Positions 1 to 12,200 of a stretch of 64,000 nucleotides of DNA are shown in pieces; within the stretch, counting starts at the first letter, position 1; each line of letters opens with the position of its first letter. The notes below the pieces were generated by a model, which was given only the letters and a program-made list of their open reading frames with translations, did not search any database and was not told the origin of the DNA. A program made the translations under genes and the position numbers. The DNA comes from Caprella mutica (Eukaryota > Arthropoda > Malacostraca > Amphipoda > Caprellidae): contig CANNZV010001164.1 in NCBI GenBank assembly GCA_947561585.1, forward strand, positions 1-64,000. The letters run 5' to 3'.

Positions 1-163
1 GACATTGACCAATCGTTCAACCAAATTTCAGACAATTTGGTAGAATAATTTTTCAGTTAAGCGAATAACAAGATGATAAATGAATGAATAAATAAATAAA
101 TATATAAATGCCGGGTAAAATATTACCTTCCACAAATCTGCAAAGGTAATAAATAAAATTATA
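1..163. repeat. Dispersed repeat fragment at window edge
   Basis: The segment with CGAATAACAAGATGATAAAT, an AAATAAATAAAT run and a 3' part ending in CAAAGGTAATAAATAAAA recurs in similar form at about 44255-44345. This marks it as one copy of an interspersed repeat, perhaps the tail of a SINE or RTE-like element. It continues beyond the window start, and no coding sequence is seen. Confidence 0.5.
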
Positions 164-631
164 TACAACTGAGAGAAATGAAGGTACAACTGAGAGAAAT
201 GAAGGTACAACTGAGAGAAATGAAGGTACAACTGAGAGAAATGAAGGTACGACTGAGAGAAATGAAGGTACAACTGAGAGAAATGAAGGTACAACTGAGA
301 GAAATGAAGGTACAACTGAGAGAAATGAAGGTACAACTGAGAGAAATGAAGGTACAACTGAGAGAAATGAAGGTACAACTGAGAGAAATGAAGGTACAAC
401 TGAGAGAAATGAAGGTACAACTGAGAGAAATGAAGGTACAACTGAGAGAAATGAAGGTACAACTGAGAGAAATGAAGGTACAACTGAGAGAAATGAAGGT
501 ACAACTGAGAGAAATGAAGGTACAACTGAGAGAAATGAAGGTACAACTGAGAGAAATGAAGGTACAATTGAGAGAAATGAAGGTACAACTGAGAGAAATG
601 AAGGTACAACTGAGAGAAATGAAGGTACAAC
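164..631. repeat. 21-bp tandem array, about 22 copies
   Basis: The unit TACAACTGAGAGAAATGAAGG repeats almost without change; rare variants include a single GACTGAG and an AATTGAG copy. Because 21 is a multiple of three, all frames stay open (for example MKVQLRE repeated). These open frames are a by-product of the unit length, not a gene. Confidence 0.97.
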
Positions 632-740
632 AAAACAAACAATTGTTCTTTTTTTTGTTCAATAATAGGTATAAATTAGGCGCAATGATTTGCATTTCAT
701 TAAATAAAGAATGTCTTCCCACTCATAATTAAATAGGAAA

Positions 741-1088
741 TAATTAGACGTAGAAACATAGGTAGGGGTAATTAGACGTAGAAACATGGGTAAGGGTAAT
801 TAGACGTAGAAACTTAGGTAGGGGTAATTAGACGTAGAAACATAGGTAGGGGTAATTAGACGTAGAAACATGGGTAAGGGTAATTAGACGTAGGAACTTA
901 GGTAGGGGTAATTAGACGTAGAAAAATGGGTAAGGGTAATTAGACGTAGAAACTTAGGTAGGGGTAATTAGACGTAGAAACATAGGTTAGGGTAATTAGA
1001 CGTAGAAACATAGGTAGGGGTAATTAGACGTAGAAACATGGGTAAGGGTAATTAGACGTAGAAACATAAGTAGGGGTAATTAAACGTA
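741..1088. repeat. 28-bp tandem array, about 12 copies
   Basis: The unit begins TAATTAGACGTAGAAACATA and ends GGTAGGGG or GGTAAGGG. Two subtypes alternate (ATAGGTAGGGG and ATGGGTAAGGG), which suggests expansion by multimers. It is followed within a few bases by the next, unrelated array. Confidence 0.95.
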
Positions 1089-1091
1089 AAA

Positions 1092-1632
1092 AAATGCTAG
1101 CCATAGCTCAGTTATTGCTAGCAGTGTGACATGTAATAGCTCAAATGCTAGCCATAGCTCAGTTATTGCTAGCAGTGTGACATGTAATAGCTCAAATGCT
1201 AGCCACAGCTCAGTTATTGCTAGCAGTGTGACATGTAATAGCTCAAATGCTAGCCATAGCTCTGTTATTGCTAGCAGTGTGACATGTAATAGCTCAAATG
1301 CTAGCCATAGCTCAGTTATTGCTAGCAGTGTGACATGTAATAGCTCAAATGCTAGCCATAGCTCTGTTATTGCTAGCAGTGTGACATGTAATAGCTCAAA
1401 TGCTAGCCATAGCTCAGTTATTGCTAGCAGTGTGACATGTAATAGCTCAAATGCTAGCCATAGCTCAGTTATTGCTAGCAGTGTGTCATGTAATAGCTCA
1501 AATGCTAGCCATAGCTCAGTTATTGCTAGCAGTGTGACATGTAATAGCTCAAATGCTAGCCATAGCTCAGTTATTGCTAGCAGTGTGTCATGTAATAGCT
1601 CAAATGCTAGCCATAGCTCAGTTATTGCTAGC
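1092..1632. repeat. 51-bp tandem array, about 10.6 copies
   Basis: Each unit holds two GCTAGC palindromes around CATAGCTCAGTTATT, so TGCTAGC and GCTAGCA can pair as a 7-bp stem with a 15-nt loop. The unit length is a multiple of three, so both strands stay open (17-residue repeats); this is not coding evidence. A degenerate copy lies at about 1640-1690. Confidence 0.95.
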
Positions 1633-4029
1633 ATGTTATTACTATCAACTTCTTGTCATGTAATAGCTCATTTCCAAGCCACAACTCATCATGGCTAAGA
1701 GTGTGGTCTCTCTACCACCTCCCACCCAAATCATCACACACTCTATTCAATGAAAGCACACTCACCCCTTCTAATTAAACCAAAGAGCCGACACTCAGAA
1801 CTGGAAAATTGAGTTGTTAGCCATCATTCCCCCTCTCCCCCCCCCCTCCCCCTCTCTCTCCGATATTTTACGGTTCACGAGAGTGACCCTAAGGCGACGA
1901 AGCGTCTCGCACAGATCTTCATGGGTGGCTCTGGACATTCCTTGCCAGTGACGTCACATATCTGATGATCTGGATATAGATAGAGAGAGATATTATGCAG
2001 CTAGCAAAGATAATTAAATGTTAATATCTTCACTATAAGGTTCAGCAGACAAACAATGCTGTTACTATCTTCACCAGACATTAATTAACAACTCTGTTAG
2101 TGTCTTAACCAGACTATTTCACTGTTGCTATTTCAACAGTGGGTCATAATGTTCATACTAACAATAATGTCTATAATAATTGAAATCTTGCTGAAGATAT
2201 ATATAATAATCAATGAATGCGACAAAATATCATCCCCTATGATATTTTATGAGTTTCTTTTCAGCAATCACTGCTACTTTGATGATATCACTCACACATC
2301 TCATCACAATGGGAAGATAATGCTGGAGACTATAGAATACACCCCCCCCCTTCCTCTCTCTCTCAATGTTATCTCCTATGATCATCGATGATTTTCTCTC
2401 TTTTCAATCAATAGAAAGGCTTTCACAACATCTACAGTCATTCTGTTTAATCAAAGCACTCAGAGTCGTTTGGAACCTCCATGATTCTTAGACTGAGTTC
2501 GATCCGACCCCAGGGGTTCTATGACTCTCCCTCTTGGGTTTGGATGTTGGTTATTATCTTCTAGTTTTGTGTGAAATTAATACTTAATTTTTTCCTACAG
2601 TGATTTCGTGTGCAGTGATGCGTGGTACACATTGCGCTTCAATACAATTTACAGCTCTATGTTGTCATGTGAATATCATGGGATATAATTAAGTTCAGAT
2701 TTGGAAGGGTAAAAGACATTTAATTAGTTACAAAGGCTTTGACGACTGCGCTTATAGAACTAGTGTTGTTCAACACATCTAATAAAGTTAAAAGCAACTG
2801 CTATACCATGTTGATTTTTGTCACACCAGTCACTACAGGGTTAACAGATAAATAAAGTGAACCCTTTATTTTTAAATAGAATAACTATAGACTCAGAATA
2901 GAGATATCAATACCTTCTTCGTGTGATTAGGATTTGTAGGGAAGATCCGATTCTTAGAGGTAAAATAAGTCGAATCGAAATGTATAAAAAACTGACATAT
3001 TTATTTTACGTTTCATTTCATATCTAAAAAAAAATTTGAAAAACTGTATGAAAAAAATAAGCACTTTTTCATGGACAGAAAAAACGTCCAAAACTGTTTC
3101 TTTATCGCGATATTGATATCCTGATAGTGTGTCAATTTTAGATATACATAAGGAATTTAAAAATAAATACTCTAGAATTAGGGTATCAATATCTCGAAAA
3201 AGAAGTGATTTTAGACATTCTGTTACAAATGATAAAAAAATATTTGAGGTTTTTAAGGAAGCCGTCAGAATTTGTCGAATCTGAATTAAAACACCCGGCT
3301 AACATTGATTTCAATTATCGATAAGTTGATGTAAAAAGTTGGCATTTAATATTAAATATGTTTTTAGTGTAACTCTATCATCTCAATATAAATGTTGCTA
3401 ATAAAGAGTTTTAGTTTGTTATATTGCATGGGACCACACGGTTTATGAAAATGAAACACTCAGAGAAACACCCGGGATGTGATTGGAAGAAATGATTGGA
3501 ACTATAAATGATATAATGGAGCTATATTGTTCAGAGGAAGCTACAATATAGTCACAAGAAGGCACAAAAAAACAGGGGGCTTCAAAAGGCACAATATGCC
3601 CATCCAAGGAAGGCTCCTGTGCTCAGTCAGCTGTTCGTTTGACGTGGGATTATGAACGGAACATGGACTCCCTCTCACTCTTTTCCACTTGGAACCTATG
3701 CACTCCAAACCATATTTCAAAAACTGATAAAGGAAGAACCTCAACCTTTCGTAGGAAAACAGTTTGGGTACAATTATGAGGTTCAAGTTTTCTCCTGGAC
3801 TTGGTCAGTCTCACCTGCCAATCACTGTCTCCTAACAGAGGCCACCCGAAGGCAGTCCCTGAGCTGTTACAGGACGCAGGGGGTGACCTGATCTCTCTCT
3901 CTCTCTCTCCACGTAAATACACCAGAATTTCTCTTTGTTGGTTAGAATAATTTGAAGTAAGTTTGCTGTCCGAGACTCGAGAGTCATCAACACTCTAATC
4001 TCAACTCCGAGGTCAAGTCAGGGAGGCGC
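1633..4029. other. No gene recognised
   Basis: This stretch is AT-rich with low-complexity patches: a C/T-rich tract near 1808-1860, CCCC runs near 2342-2360 and a (CT)n run at about 3891-3910. A TGACGTCA octamer (CRE-like) lies near 1950. Small open frames at 2125-2391 and 3541-3922 show no recognisable domain. The part near 3550-4029 may be the 3' untranslated side of the adjacent CR1 element. Confidence 0.5.
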
Positions 4030-5890
4030 TTGACAGCTCAGTAAGCGAGCTCACTGAATATCCTGTCAAGTCGCCTTTTGAATGTGCCAACAGTCAGGCA
4101 GCTGACAACATTTTCTGACAGTCTGTTCCACACAATACAGATCTTTATCAGCATGAAGTTCTCCACCTTGTCCTTCCATCCATGGTTGCGAGTGGGTTCA
4201 TAAATAACTGAAAAATTGTTTTCGGGATCTACTCGACTTATCCCTCGAAGGATTTTAAAAGTCTCAATGAGTTAACTCCTCCAACATTAATGTTGAAGCT
4301 TAAAGAGGCCCAGGTCTCTAACTGACGTGCGTATCCCTTGGATCGGATTTCAGGTACAAGTTTAGACGCCCTCGCTTGCACTCGTTCCAACCGCTGGATA
4401 TCCGCTCGCAGCTTCGGTGACAAAAACTGGACCGCAAACTCCAAAAGAGGTCTTACCAGAGAGTTGAACAAGGTGAGGAGTGTTTCTCTATTTCGAAATC
4501 TGAATTGCCTCTTGATGGACCCTTGGATCTTGTTTGCTCTCTTCTCAGCTTCCATTCGCTGTCTAGAGAACTTGAGACACCCTGGTGATCATAACTCCAA
4601 GATCTACACTTGTCCACGTTGAAGGGCAACTCCCACTTTTTCGACCGTTCTCCAATCTTGAAAAGATTACATTGGAGTTGTTCAATGGTCTCTGGATTTG
4701 CAGCGTTGATGCCAATCTATGTGTCATCAGAAAACTTGGATACCCTACTGACGAATCTTACGTCAAGGTCATTTAGCAGAAGACCAAGGACTGAGCCCTG
4801 GGGAATTCTGCTGATTTTGGAGCTCCACACAGAGGCCACACCAATGACTGCCACTCTTTGTCGTCTGATATTTACCCATTACCTGATCCATTGGAAGATT
4901 TGGCCACACACATCAATAGCTGCTATTTTCGCCATTAACCTCTTGTGAGGTACCTTGTCAAATGCCGTCTTGAAATCAGAGTAGACGAAGTCAAGAGCTG
5001 AGGATCTGTCATGCCCTTGAAGAACGTAGTAGAAGAACTTTACTAAGTTTCTCAGGCATGACTTCCCGCGAAGAAAGCCATGCTGTCTGTTTCCAATGAG
5101 CTGGTGCCTTTGCTTTTCCAAGTGATACCCAAGACTATACTTGATGATGTATTGAAGCAGATTTTCAGGAACAGTCGCCAAACTAATCGGCCTGTAGTTA
5201 CTTATGTCAGGGTCTCGCCTGTCTCAAAGATTATGGTCACATTCGCGATCTTCATGTTGTCAGCAACCTCGCTTGACTCAAAAGAGACATTGGAGACATG
5301 TTGAAGATATGCCACCAAACCATCATTCACGTTCTACGTCACTGTCGGCAAGAATCCACCAGGATTCTTGATTCTGCGTCCTTGTTAGGATGCAGCTTGC
5401 CAGTTTGTCCACTACCTCCTCAACAGTATACACAATCTCTATTAGTAGTATTCCCCCGACGTAGTGAACTGTGGGTTCATAGGTACCAAGCGCATCCTCT
5501 CTGGTGAAGACAATGACGAAATAACTGTTACGTTCGACGACAATCTCGGCACCCGAAGTTGCCAACACTCCTTGGGTTGTTCTTATTGATGCGATGGAGC
5601 TTCTGGAGGACTTTCAACGTATGCGAAGAACTCCTTAGGGTTGCCCCTACAGGCCAATGCAACCCTGTGTTCCTCCTCCTCCGCACCATTATTTTGATCA
5701 ATCTCTTTTGGTCTGTGAGAAGTCTTTCAGTTTCTAGTGACACGTGAGTATAAGCTGAGATGTAGAGTCGTTTCCTTCTCAGTATCTCTCTACCAAGCTC
5801 GTTGTTGAACAATTTAGGACGAGCCTTCCTGAAACCACCGTATACTCTTTTCTTGGTATTCGTTGGTCCTGGAACGAGATGTAGTTTCCA
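4030..5890 (-). pseudogene. CR1-clade LINE reverse transcriptase, decayed
   Basis: Read on the minus strand from 5890 downwards, fragments in shifting frames follow the order of a CR1 ORF2. First comes a pre-RT region (about 5850-5600), then NYRP-like remains near 5210. At 5181-4879 there is RT sequence with QHGFLRGKSCLRNL and DFKTAFDKVPH. An FSDDT box, equivalent to the catalytic F/YADD, lies near 4735. Next is the post-RT region with RPLLEFAVQFLSPKLR (about 4490-4440), and the C-terminal end with IVWNRLSENVVS and FKRRLD lies near 4130-4070. Stops and frameshifts break it at several points, and the endonuclease part is not seen. The RT motifs and the CR1-type C-terminus support the assignment. 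It should have no activity. Confidence 0.9.
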
Positions 5891-6237
5891 AAATAGAGTG
5901 ATATTGTACACTGTACAAAGAGAGCTACAATTGAGATGATTGTGCAATGAACAATGAAATGATTTACGTTAAGTGAAATAATGAACATGTTTCTGAATTA
6001 CCAGAAAGAAAGAGGGAATGAAATTAGATTTAGAAATTAGTAATCTTCAATAACTAATATAATATATCCCAGATAAAATTTTAGTATACATTCAATAAAA
6101 AATATATAACCTACAGCAAATACAAGTTATTGAAAGCTGCTTATAATATCCAAAATGAAGTGTCCAATTATTTCAAGTACGTAATTATGGTTCAATTTGA
6201 AACTTTTTTTTCTTTGTAGACAAAGCAAACAAAAACA
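5891..6237. other. AT-rich, no gene seen
   Basis: There is no coding or structured signal. The last bases (AAACAAAAACATTACTAGG) lead straight into the 16-bp array. Confidence 0.5.
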
Positions 6238-7836
6238 TTACTAGGTGCTAACTTTACTAGGTGCTAACTTTACTAGGTGCTAACTTTACTAGGTGCTAAC
6301 TTTACTAGGTGCTAACTTTACTAGGTGCTAACTTTACTAGGTGCTAACTTTACTAGGTGCTAACTTTACTAGGTGCTAACTTTACTAGGTGCTAACTTTA
6401 CTAGGTGCTATAACATTACTAGGTGCTATAACATTACTAGGTGCTAACTTTACTAGGTGCTAACTTTACTAGGTGCTATAACATTACTAGGTGCTAACTT
6501 TACTAGGTGCTATAACTTTACTAGGTGCTATAACATTACTAGGTGCTAACTTTACTAGGTGCTAACTTTACTAGGTGCTAACTTTACTAGGTGCTAACTT
6601 TACTAGGTGCTAACATTACTAGGTGCTAACTTTACTAGGTGCTAACTTTACTAGGTGCTAACTTTACTAGGTGCTAACTTTACTAGGTGCTAACTTTACT
6701 AGGTGCTAACATTACTAGGTGCTATAACTTTACTAGGTGCTATAACTTTACTAGGTGCTAACTTTACTAGGTGCTAACTTTACTAGGTGCTAACATTACT
6801 AGGTGCTATAACTTTACTAGGTGCTAACATTACTAGGTGCTAACATTACTAGGTGCTAACATTACTAGGTGCTAACTTTACTAGGTGCTAACATTACTAG
6901 GTGCTAACATTACTAGGTGCTAACTTTACTAGGTGCTAACATTACTAGGTGCTAACTTTACTAGGTGCTAACTTTACTAGGTGCTAACATTACTAGGTGC
7001 TAACTTTACTAGGTGCTAACTTTACTAGGTGCTATAACATTACTAGGTGCTAACATTACTAGGTGCTAACATTACTAGGTGCTAACTTTACTAGGTGCTA
7101 ACATTACTAGGTGCTAACATTACTAGGTGCTAACATTACTAGGTGCTAACATTACTAGGTGCTAACTTTACTAGGTGCTAACATTACTAGGTGCTAACAT
7201 TACTAGGTGCTAACTTTACTAGGTGCTAACATTACTAGGTGCTAACGTTACTAGGTGCTAACTTTACTAGGTGCTAACATTACTAGGTGCTAACATTACT
7301 AGGTGCTAACATTACTAGGTGCTAACATTACTAGGTGCTAACACTACTAGGTGCTAACATTACTAGGTGCTAACTGTAGGTGCTAACATTACTAGGTGCT
7401 AACACTACTAGGTGCTAACTATAGGTGCTAACACTACTAGGTGCTAACACTACTAGGTGCTAACTGTAGGTGCTAACACTACTAGGTGCTAACTATAGGT
7501 GCTAACACTACTAGGTGCTAACACTACTAGGTGCTAACTGTAGGTGCTAGCACTACTAGGTGCTAACTATAGGTGCTAGCACTACTAGGTGCTAACACTA
7601 CTAGGTGCTAACACTACTAGGTGCTAACACTACTAGGTGCTAACTGTAGGTGCTAACACTACTTGGTGCTAACTATAGGTGCTAACACTACTAGGTGCTA
7701 ACTGTAGGTGCTAGCACTACTAGGTGCTAACTGTAGGTGCTAGCACTACTAGATGCTAACTGTAGGTGCTAACACTACTAGGTGCTAACTATAGGTGCTA
7801 GCACTACTAGGTGCTAACTATAGGTGCTAGCACTAG
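6238..7836. repeat. 16/18-bp tandem array, about 95-100 copies
   Basis: The basic unit is TACTAGGTGCTAACTT (16 bp), with an 18-bp variant containing GCTATAACAT. Variants are ordered along the array. The left third is mostly AACTTT with blocks of the 18-bp form, the middle is mixed AACTTT/AACATT, and the right third (from about 7340) is AACACT interspersed with a shortened GTGCTAACTGTAG or GTGCTAACTATAG unit, forming a higher-order pattern. Confidence 0.97.
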
Positions 7837-9489
7837 GGTATGTACAACTTCCTGTCACTGATAGGTTATGCGATATCCCTGTTACCTTCACTCTGATTCT
7901 TATCTAATATTAAATGGTGTCACTTTACCGTATCATTCTACTGAATTATAACAACTGTAAAACACAGTCAAACATATAAACCACAGCTGTTAATTAGTAT
8001 TGTATTCTAATGATTTCGTCACATCTTTTAAATATAATTTGAATATTTCAATAATTTATATTTGTCATCAATAGATATTGTATGGATGTTCTTCACAGAG
8101 AGTTCATTCATAGGGGATATGATTGTTCATTTTTTCTATTCTTTTTCGTTTAATTTTTTAGCTGTTCGTTAGATTTATTTCCTTTGAAATAGAAGAAGGT
8201 AGTGTAGCTTTTTTTCCTTTTCTTCGCAGCAAAAGTTTTTTGCTAATTTGTGGTTAATTGACACAAGTACAACTGACACAAATGACACTTATCTTACATC
8301 AAACAATATTTGAAAACATCAAACATCACAATTTTCTTCTCTGTTTTGCCACTCAGTGACACTTTTCGTACAAACATTATTTGTAATTGTGTAAATATAA
8401 TAATTCAAATTAATCCTAAATTAATAAGATATTTACGGTCCTTCCCAGAATAGCGGTGCAGAATATTTATTAATATATTTATATTAAAAGTGTATCATAG
8501 ATACCAAGTTAATAAAATGAAACGAAAACTAGATATTAAGATTTCTTGAACTGAGCAATACACTTCATTATAGCAAGAAGAGGGGGAATGGGGTGACACG
8601 CCCTCCATTACATATATTGGATCAATAATGGAAAATATCTCGGAAACTGGAAATATTCAATATATGTATTCTAATTTCCCCCTGCCAGGTCATTGTATGG
8701 TGAATCATGAAGTGTGCTGTACAACAAACTAGCGGATACAACAAACTACATTACAGTTTCATGAAAAAAATTGTAATATTTGAGTAATTTAATTGAAAAA
8801 ACGATTTTCTCAAAGTTCCCAATTCTTCAGTAATACATAGGAAGTAAATAACTTTAATTTAATCCGTGCCTGTTTATATTATAGGTACAGGTAATTTAAA
8901 TTTAATATTGTGCCTCTAATAAATTATTAAATAATGATGATATTAAATATGAATATATTAAATAAATATTTTGCGCCGCTATTCTGGCAAAGACCCGAGA
9001 TATTTATCATGAAAATTTTTAAGAGTTAATAAATGTAAATTATGTTTATGGGAATAAATGAGTTAGTTACTTTTAGTTCTTAAAAGTAACTGTTAATTGA
9101 AAATAATAGATGAGACACTTCTATTATCGCATACGAAGTTAAATTACAATTAGAGAGAGACATTAAAACCTATAACAATACCACTACGTAATTAACTAAT
9201 AACTATAATTCAAGTTTTTCAAACTTATATATTGTACTTATATCTTACAGTTCACATTTTTCATCCATTAACAAACTATCTATTATTCTTACTGTTATTC
9301 CAATTAAATGTCCTTTGTTGATCAGATACGGTACCCAGAAATAATATCTATTTTGTTTTCACGTATAGCAATTCTGATCCCACCCGCACACTGCATTGTC
9401 TTAATTAACTTATTAAATTATCCAAAGTATTCCTACAAATTACCCTCATTTGCAGCTAAACTCTTAATTAATCTTCTTTTGTTCAGGAA
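7837..9489. other. AT-rich, no gene recognised
   Basis: No open frame with recognisable similarity is present. The 63-codon frame at 9308-9499 has no domain. Nothing beyond ordinary AT-rich intergenic sequence is seen. Confidence 0.5.
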
Positions 9490-9720
9490 ATGTAAGTAAC
9501 GTTTGAATCCTGTACTCGCCCCTCCCACTCCTGCTCTATTTCTTTAGCTCCTCCCACGTCGGAACAGTACACCGTCCCCTTTTCACGCGGAGAATGTATT
9601 GCTCCGCCCCTTTTGGCGCGCTCTTTATGGTATCTAGTCCCGATATTGCCAGTGTTCCAGAGTGATTTTGCTGTTATTAAAGTGTTGTAGAAGTGTTGTG
9701 AAGGTGTTCTACTGCAGTAG
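9490..9720 (+). promoter_or_regulatory. GC-box-rich island, candidate promoter
   Basis: In otherwise AT-rich DNA, this segment holds CGCCCCTCCCACTCC, GCTCCTCCCAC, TCCGCCCCTTTT and GGCGCGC within about 120 bp. These resemble Sp1/KLF-type boxes. Downstream is CCAGTGTTCCAGAGTG, with an initiator-like context, followed by a long stretch free of obvious coding sequence. It lies 8.6 kb upstream of Wnt exon 1. That exon is itself preceded by a splice-acceptor-like CATTTTCAG at 18279-18287, so this could be the promoter and 5' untranslated exon of the Wnt gene. Seen: the boxes. Inferred: the function. Confidence 0.35.
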
Positions 9721-10417
9721 ATATGCTCTTAGAAGCTTATGTGCTACTATTAACAGTGTGATTAATAGGCGGTGTGAACTAGTGCTTTCTAGTCAAAACT
9801 ATTATATGTAAAAGTACTGACATTTATATTCATTAAGAAGTTTGTGATTTGTGTTTAAGAAGTTATCAGCTTATGATAATGGAGTGATAACTCAATTAGT
9901 GGAATTATCTAAACTTTCTAACTCTTTTTTGTTGTCATTATTTATGATTTCTAGTTATTAGCAGATTTGAATTATAATGTAAGATGCTCAAAGTTCGATC
10001 CTATAGAAAATATAGCAAACTTGTAATATTAGTTGTATGCAAGAAGAAACCATATAATATTCAAAAATTCTCATTCTACTTTTTGGGATTCAAAATCAGT
10101 TCCCATTTACAATATTAGGACTTTCATAGGAAGTAATGTTTAGTGGAGGACACTAATTTAACTTTCTTTTGTTGGAAATAAAAATATATCTCCATTTCAA
10201 TCAAGTTTCTAATTATTAAGCGAAAATGAATTTGTTACATAACTATCGATTATTTCTGAAATTCAATTCAACCTTATCAAATTAATACTATTACTTACAA
10301 CAATTAAAAGTAACCCCATCCATGATTAGTAATATAAACAATAATTCATTTTAACCTTATCAATTAATACTATTATCCTACAATAAGTTTATATAACCCC
10401 ATCCATGATTACTAAAA
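9721..10417. other. No gene; degenerate forerunners of next array
   Basis: Near 10270-10410 two loose copies of a segment with ACCTTATCAATTAATACTAT, CTACAATAAGTTTATATAAC and CCCCATCCATGATTA appear. They share CTACAATAAGT and CCCCAT with the array that follows and look like its ancestral or eroded edge. Confidence 0.5.
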
Positions 10418-11034
10418 GCTACAATAAGTCACTGTAGCACATTTCACCTACAATAAGTCACTGTAGCCCCATTTCACCTACAATAAGTCACTGTAGCCCC
10501 ATTTCACCTACAATAAGTCACTGTAGCCCATTTCACCTACAATAAGTCACTGTAGCCCCATTTCACCTACAATAAGTCACTGTAGCCCATTTTACCTACA
10601 ATAAGTCACTGTAGCCCATTTTACCTACAATAAGTCACTGTAGCCCATTTCACCTACAATAAGTCACTGTAGCCCCATTTCACCTACAATAAGTCACTGT
10701 AGCCCCATTTCACCTACAATAAGTCACTGTAGCCCATTTCACCTACAATAAGTCACTGTAGCCCCATTTCACCTACAATAAGTCACTGTAGCCCATTTTA
10801 CCTACAATAAGTCACTGTAGCCCATTTTACCTACAATAAGTCACTGTAGCCCCATTTTACCTACAATAAGTCACTGTAGCCCATTTTACCTACAATAAGT
10901 CACTGTAGCCCCATTTCACCTACAATAAGTCACTGTAGCCCCATTTTACCTACAATAAGTCACTGTAGCCCATTTTACCTACAATAAGTCACTGTAGCCC
11001 CATTTCACCTACAATAAGTCACTGTAGCCCCATT
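10418..11034. repeat. 29/30-bp tandem array, about 21 copies
   Basis: The unit reads CTACAATAAGTCACTGTAGC then CCATTTCAC or CCCATTTTAC. A one-base length difference (CCC/CCCC) gives 29- and 30-bp forms. CTACAATAAGTCACTGTAG contains short inverted CTACA/TGTAG arms. The array passes without a gap into a related 33-bp array. Confidence 0.96.
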
Positions 11035-11714
11035 TTCCCTCTTCATTTCAGTCACTGTAGCCCCATTTTCCCACTCCATTTCAGTCACTGTAGCCCCATT
11101 TTCCCACTCCATTTCAGTCACTGTAGCCCCATTTTCTCTCTCCATTTCAGTCACCGTAGCCCCATTTTCCCACTCCATTTCAGTCACTGTAGCCCCATTT
11201 TCCCACTCCATTTCAGTCACTGTAGCCCCATTTTCCCACTCCATTTCAGTCACTGTAGCCCCATTTTTCCCAGCCCATTTCAGTCACTGTAGCCCCATTT
11301 TCCCACTCCATTTCAGTCACTCTAGCCTCATTTACCCACTCCATTTCAGTCACTGTAGCCCCATTTTCCCTCTTCATTTCAGTCAATGTAGTCCCATTTT
11401 TCCACTCCATTTCAGTCACTGTAGCCCCATTTTCCCTCTTCATTTCAGTCACTGTAGCCCCATTTTCCCTCTTCATTTCAGTCACTGTAGCCCCATTTTC
11501 CCTCTTCATTTCAGTCACTGTAGCCCCATTTTCCCAATCCATTTCAGTCACTGTAACCCCATTTTCCCTCTTCATTTCAGTCACTGTAGCCCCATTTTCC
11601 CAATCCATTTCAGTCACTGTAACCCCATTTTCCCTCTTCATTTCAGTCACTGTAGCCCCATTTTCCCAATCCATTTCAGTCACTGTAGCCCCATTTTTCC
11701 ACTTCATTTCAGTC
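11035..11714. repeat. 33-bp tandem array, about 20 copies
   Basis: The unit keeps AGTCACTGTAGCCCCATTTT from the previous array but replaces CACCTACAATA with CCCACTCCATTTC or CCCTCTTCATTTC. Because 33 is a multiple of three, the minus strand stays open (TEMEWENGATV repeated). This is a by-product of the unit length rather than a protein. Confidence 0.95.
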
Positions 11715-12003
11715 GAAACTATCAACTCCATAATTTAGTTTGTTTACTCGGTTTTAACCTCACGAGAACAAACATCACAACTCTTTCCAGGCAAGTTGTT
11801 TCGTCCGGACAAACATGATATCCAAACAGACAAACAAAGTTTATCGCGGGACTCAAACAGTGACTCATGTAACACCTAAAACAGATTTGACGGATGTGTC
11901 GTGCAACACACTATGTAATTTACTCCCAGAACAGTAACTAGAAGTCGAAATGATATCGGCTAGAGGGAAATAAATACAAACAAATTGATTGAAATTAATT
12001 TAC

Positions 12004-12145
12004 CGAATGGAGAGTTCATAGAACGGAAAATTAATCTAATGGAAAATTGATTGAACGGGAAATTATTCTAATGGAAAATTGATTGACAGGAAAACTGATC
12101 TGATGTAGGATAGATCGCACAACAATTGATAGGAAGGAAAATAGA
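12004..12145. repeat. GGAAAATT-type degenerate array
   Basis: About seven loose units of roughly 16 bp are seen: GGAAAATTAATCTAAT, GGAAAATTGATTGAAC, GGGAAATTATTCTAAT, GGAAAATTGATTGACA, GGAAAACTGATCTGAT and weaker ones. The GGAAAATT half is the same as in arrays at 22.9, 47.2, 51.8 and 62.5 kb; the other half is particular to this locus. Confidence 0.6.
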
Positions 12146-12179
12146 TAGAACTGCTGAAACTTTCTCTATTCATTGATTT

Positions 12180-12200
12180 TATATATATATATATATATAC
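12180..12200. repeat. (AT)n microsatellite
   Basis: About ten AT dinucleotides in a row. Confidence 0.9.

Noticed and set aside
3541..3922. Overlapping frames on both strands near 3.5-3.9 kb as a host gene
   Set aside because: No domain, no splice context, and the location just beyond the CR1 3' end suggests retroelement tail sequence.
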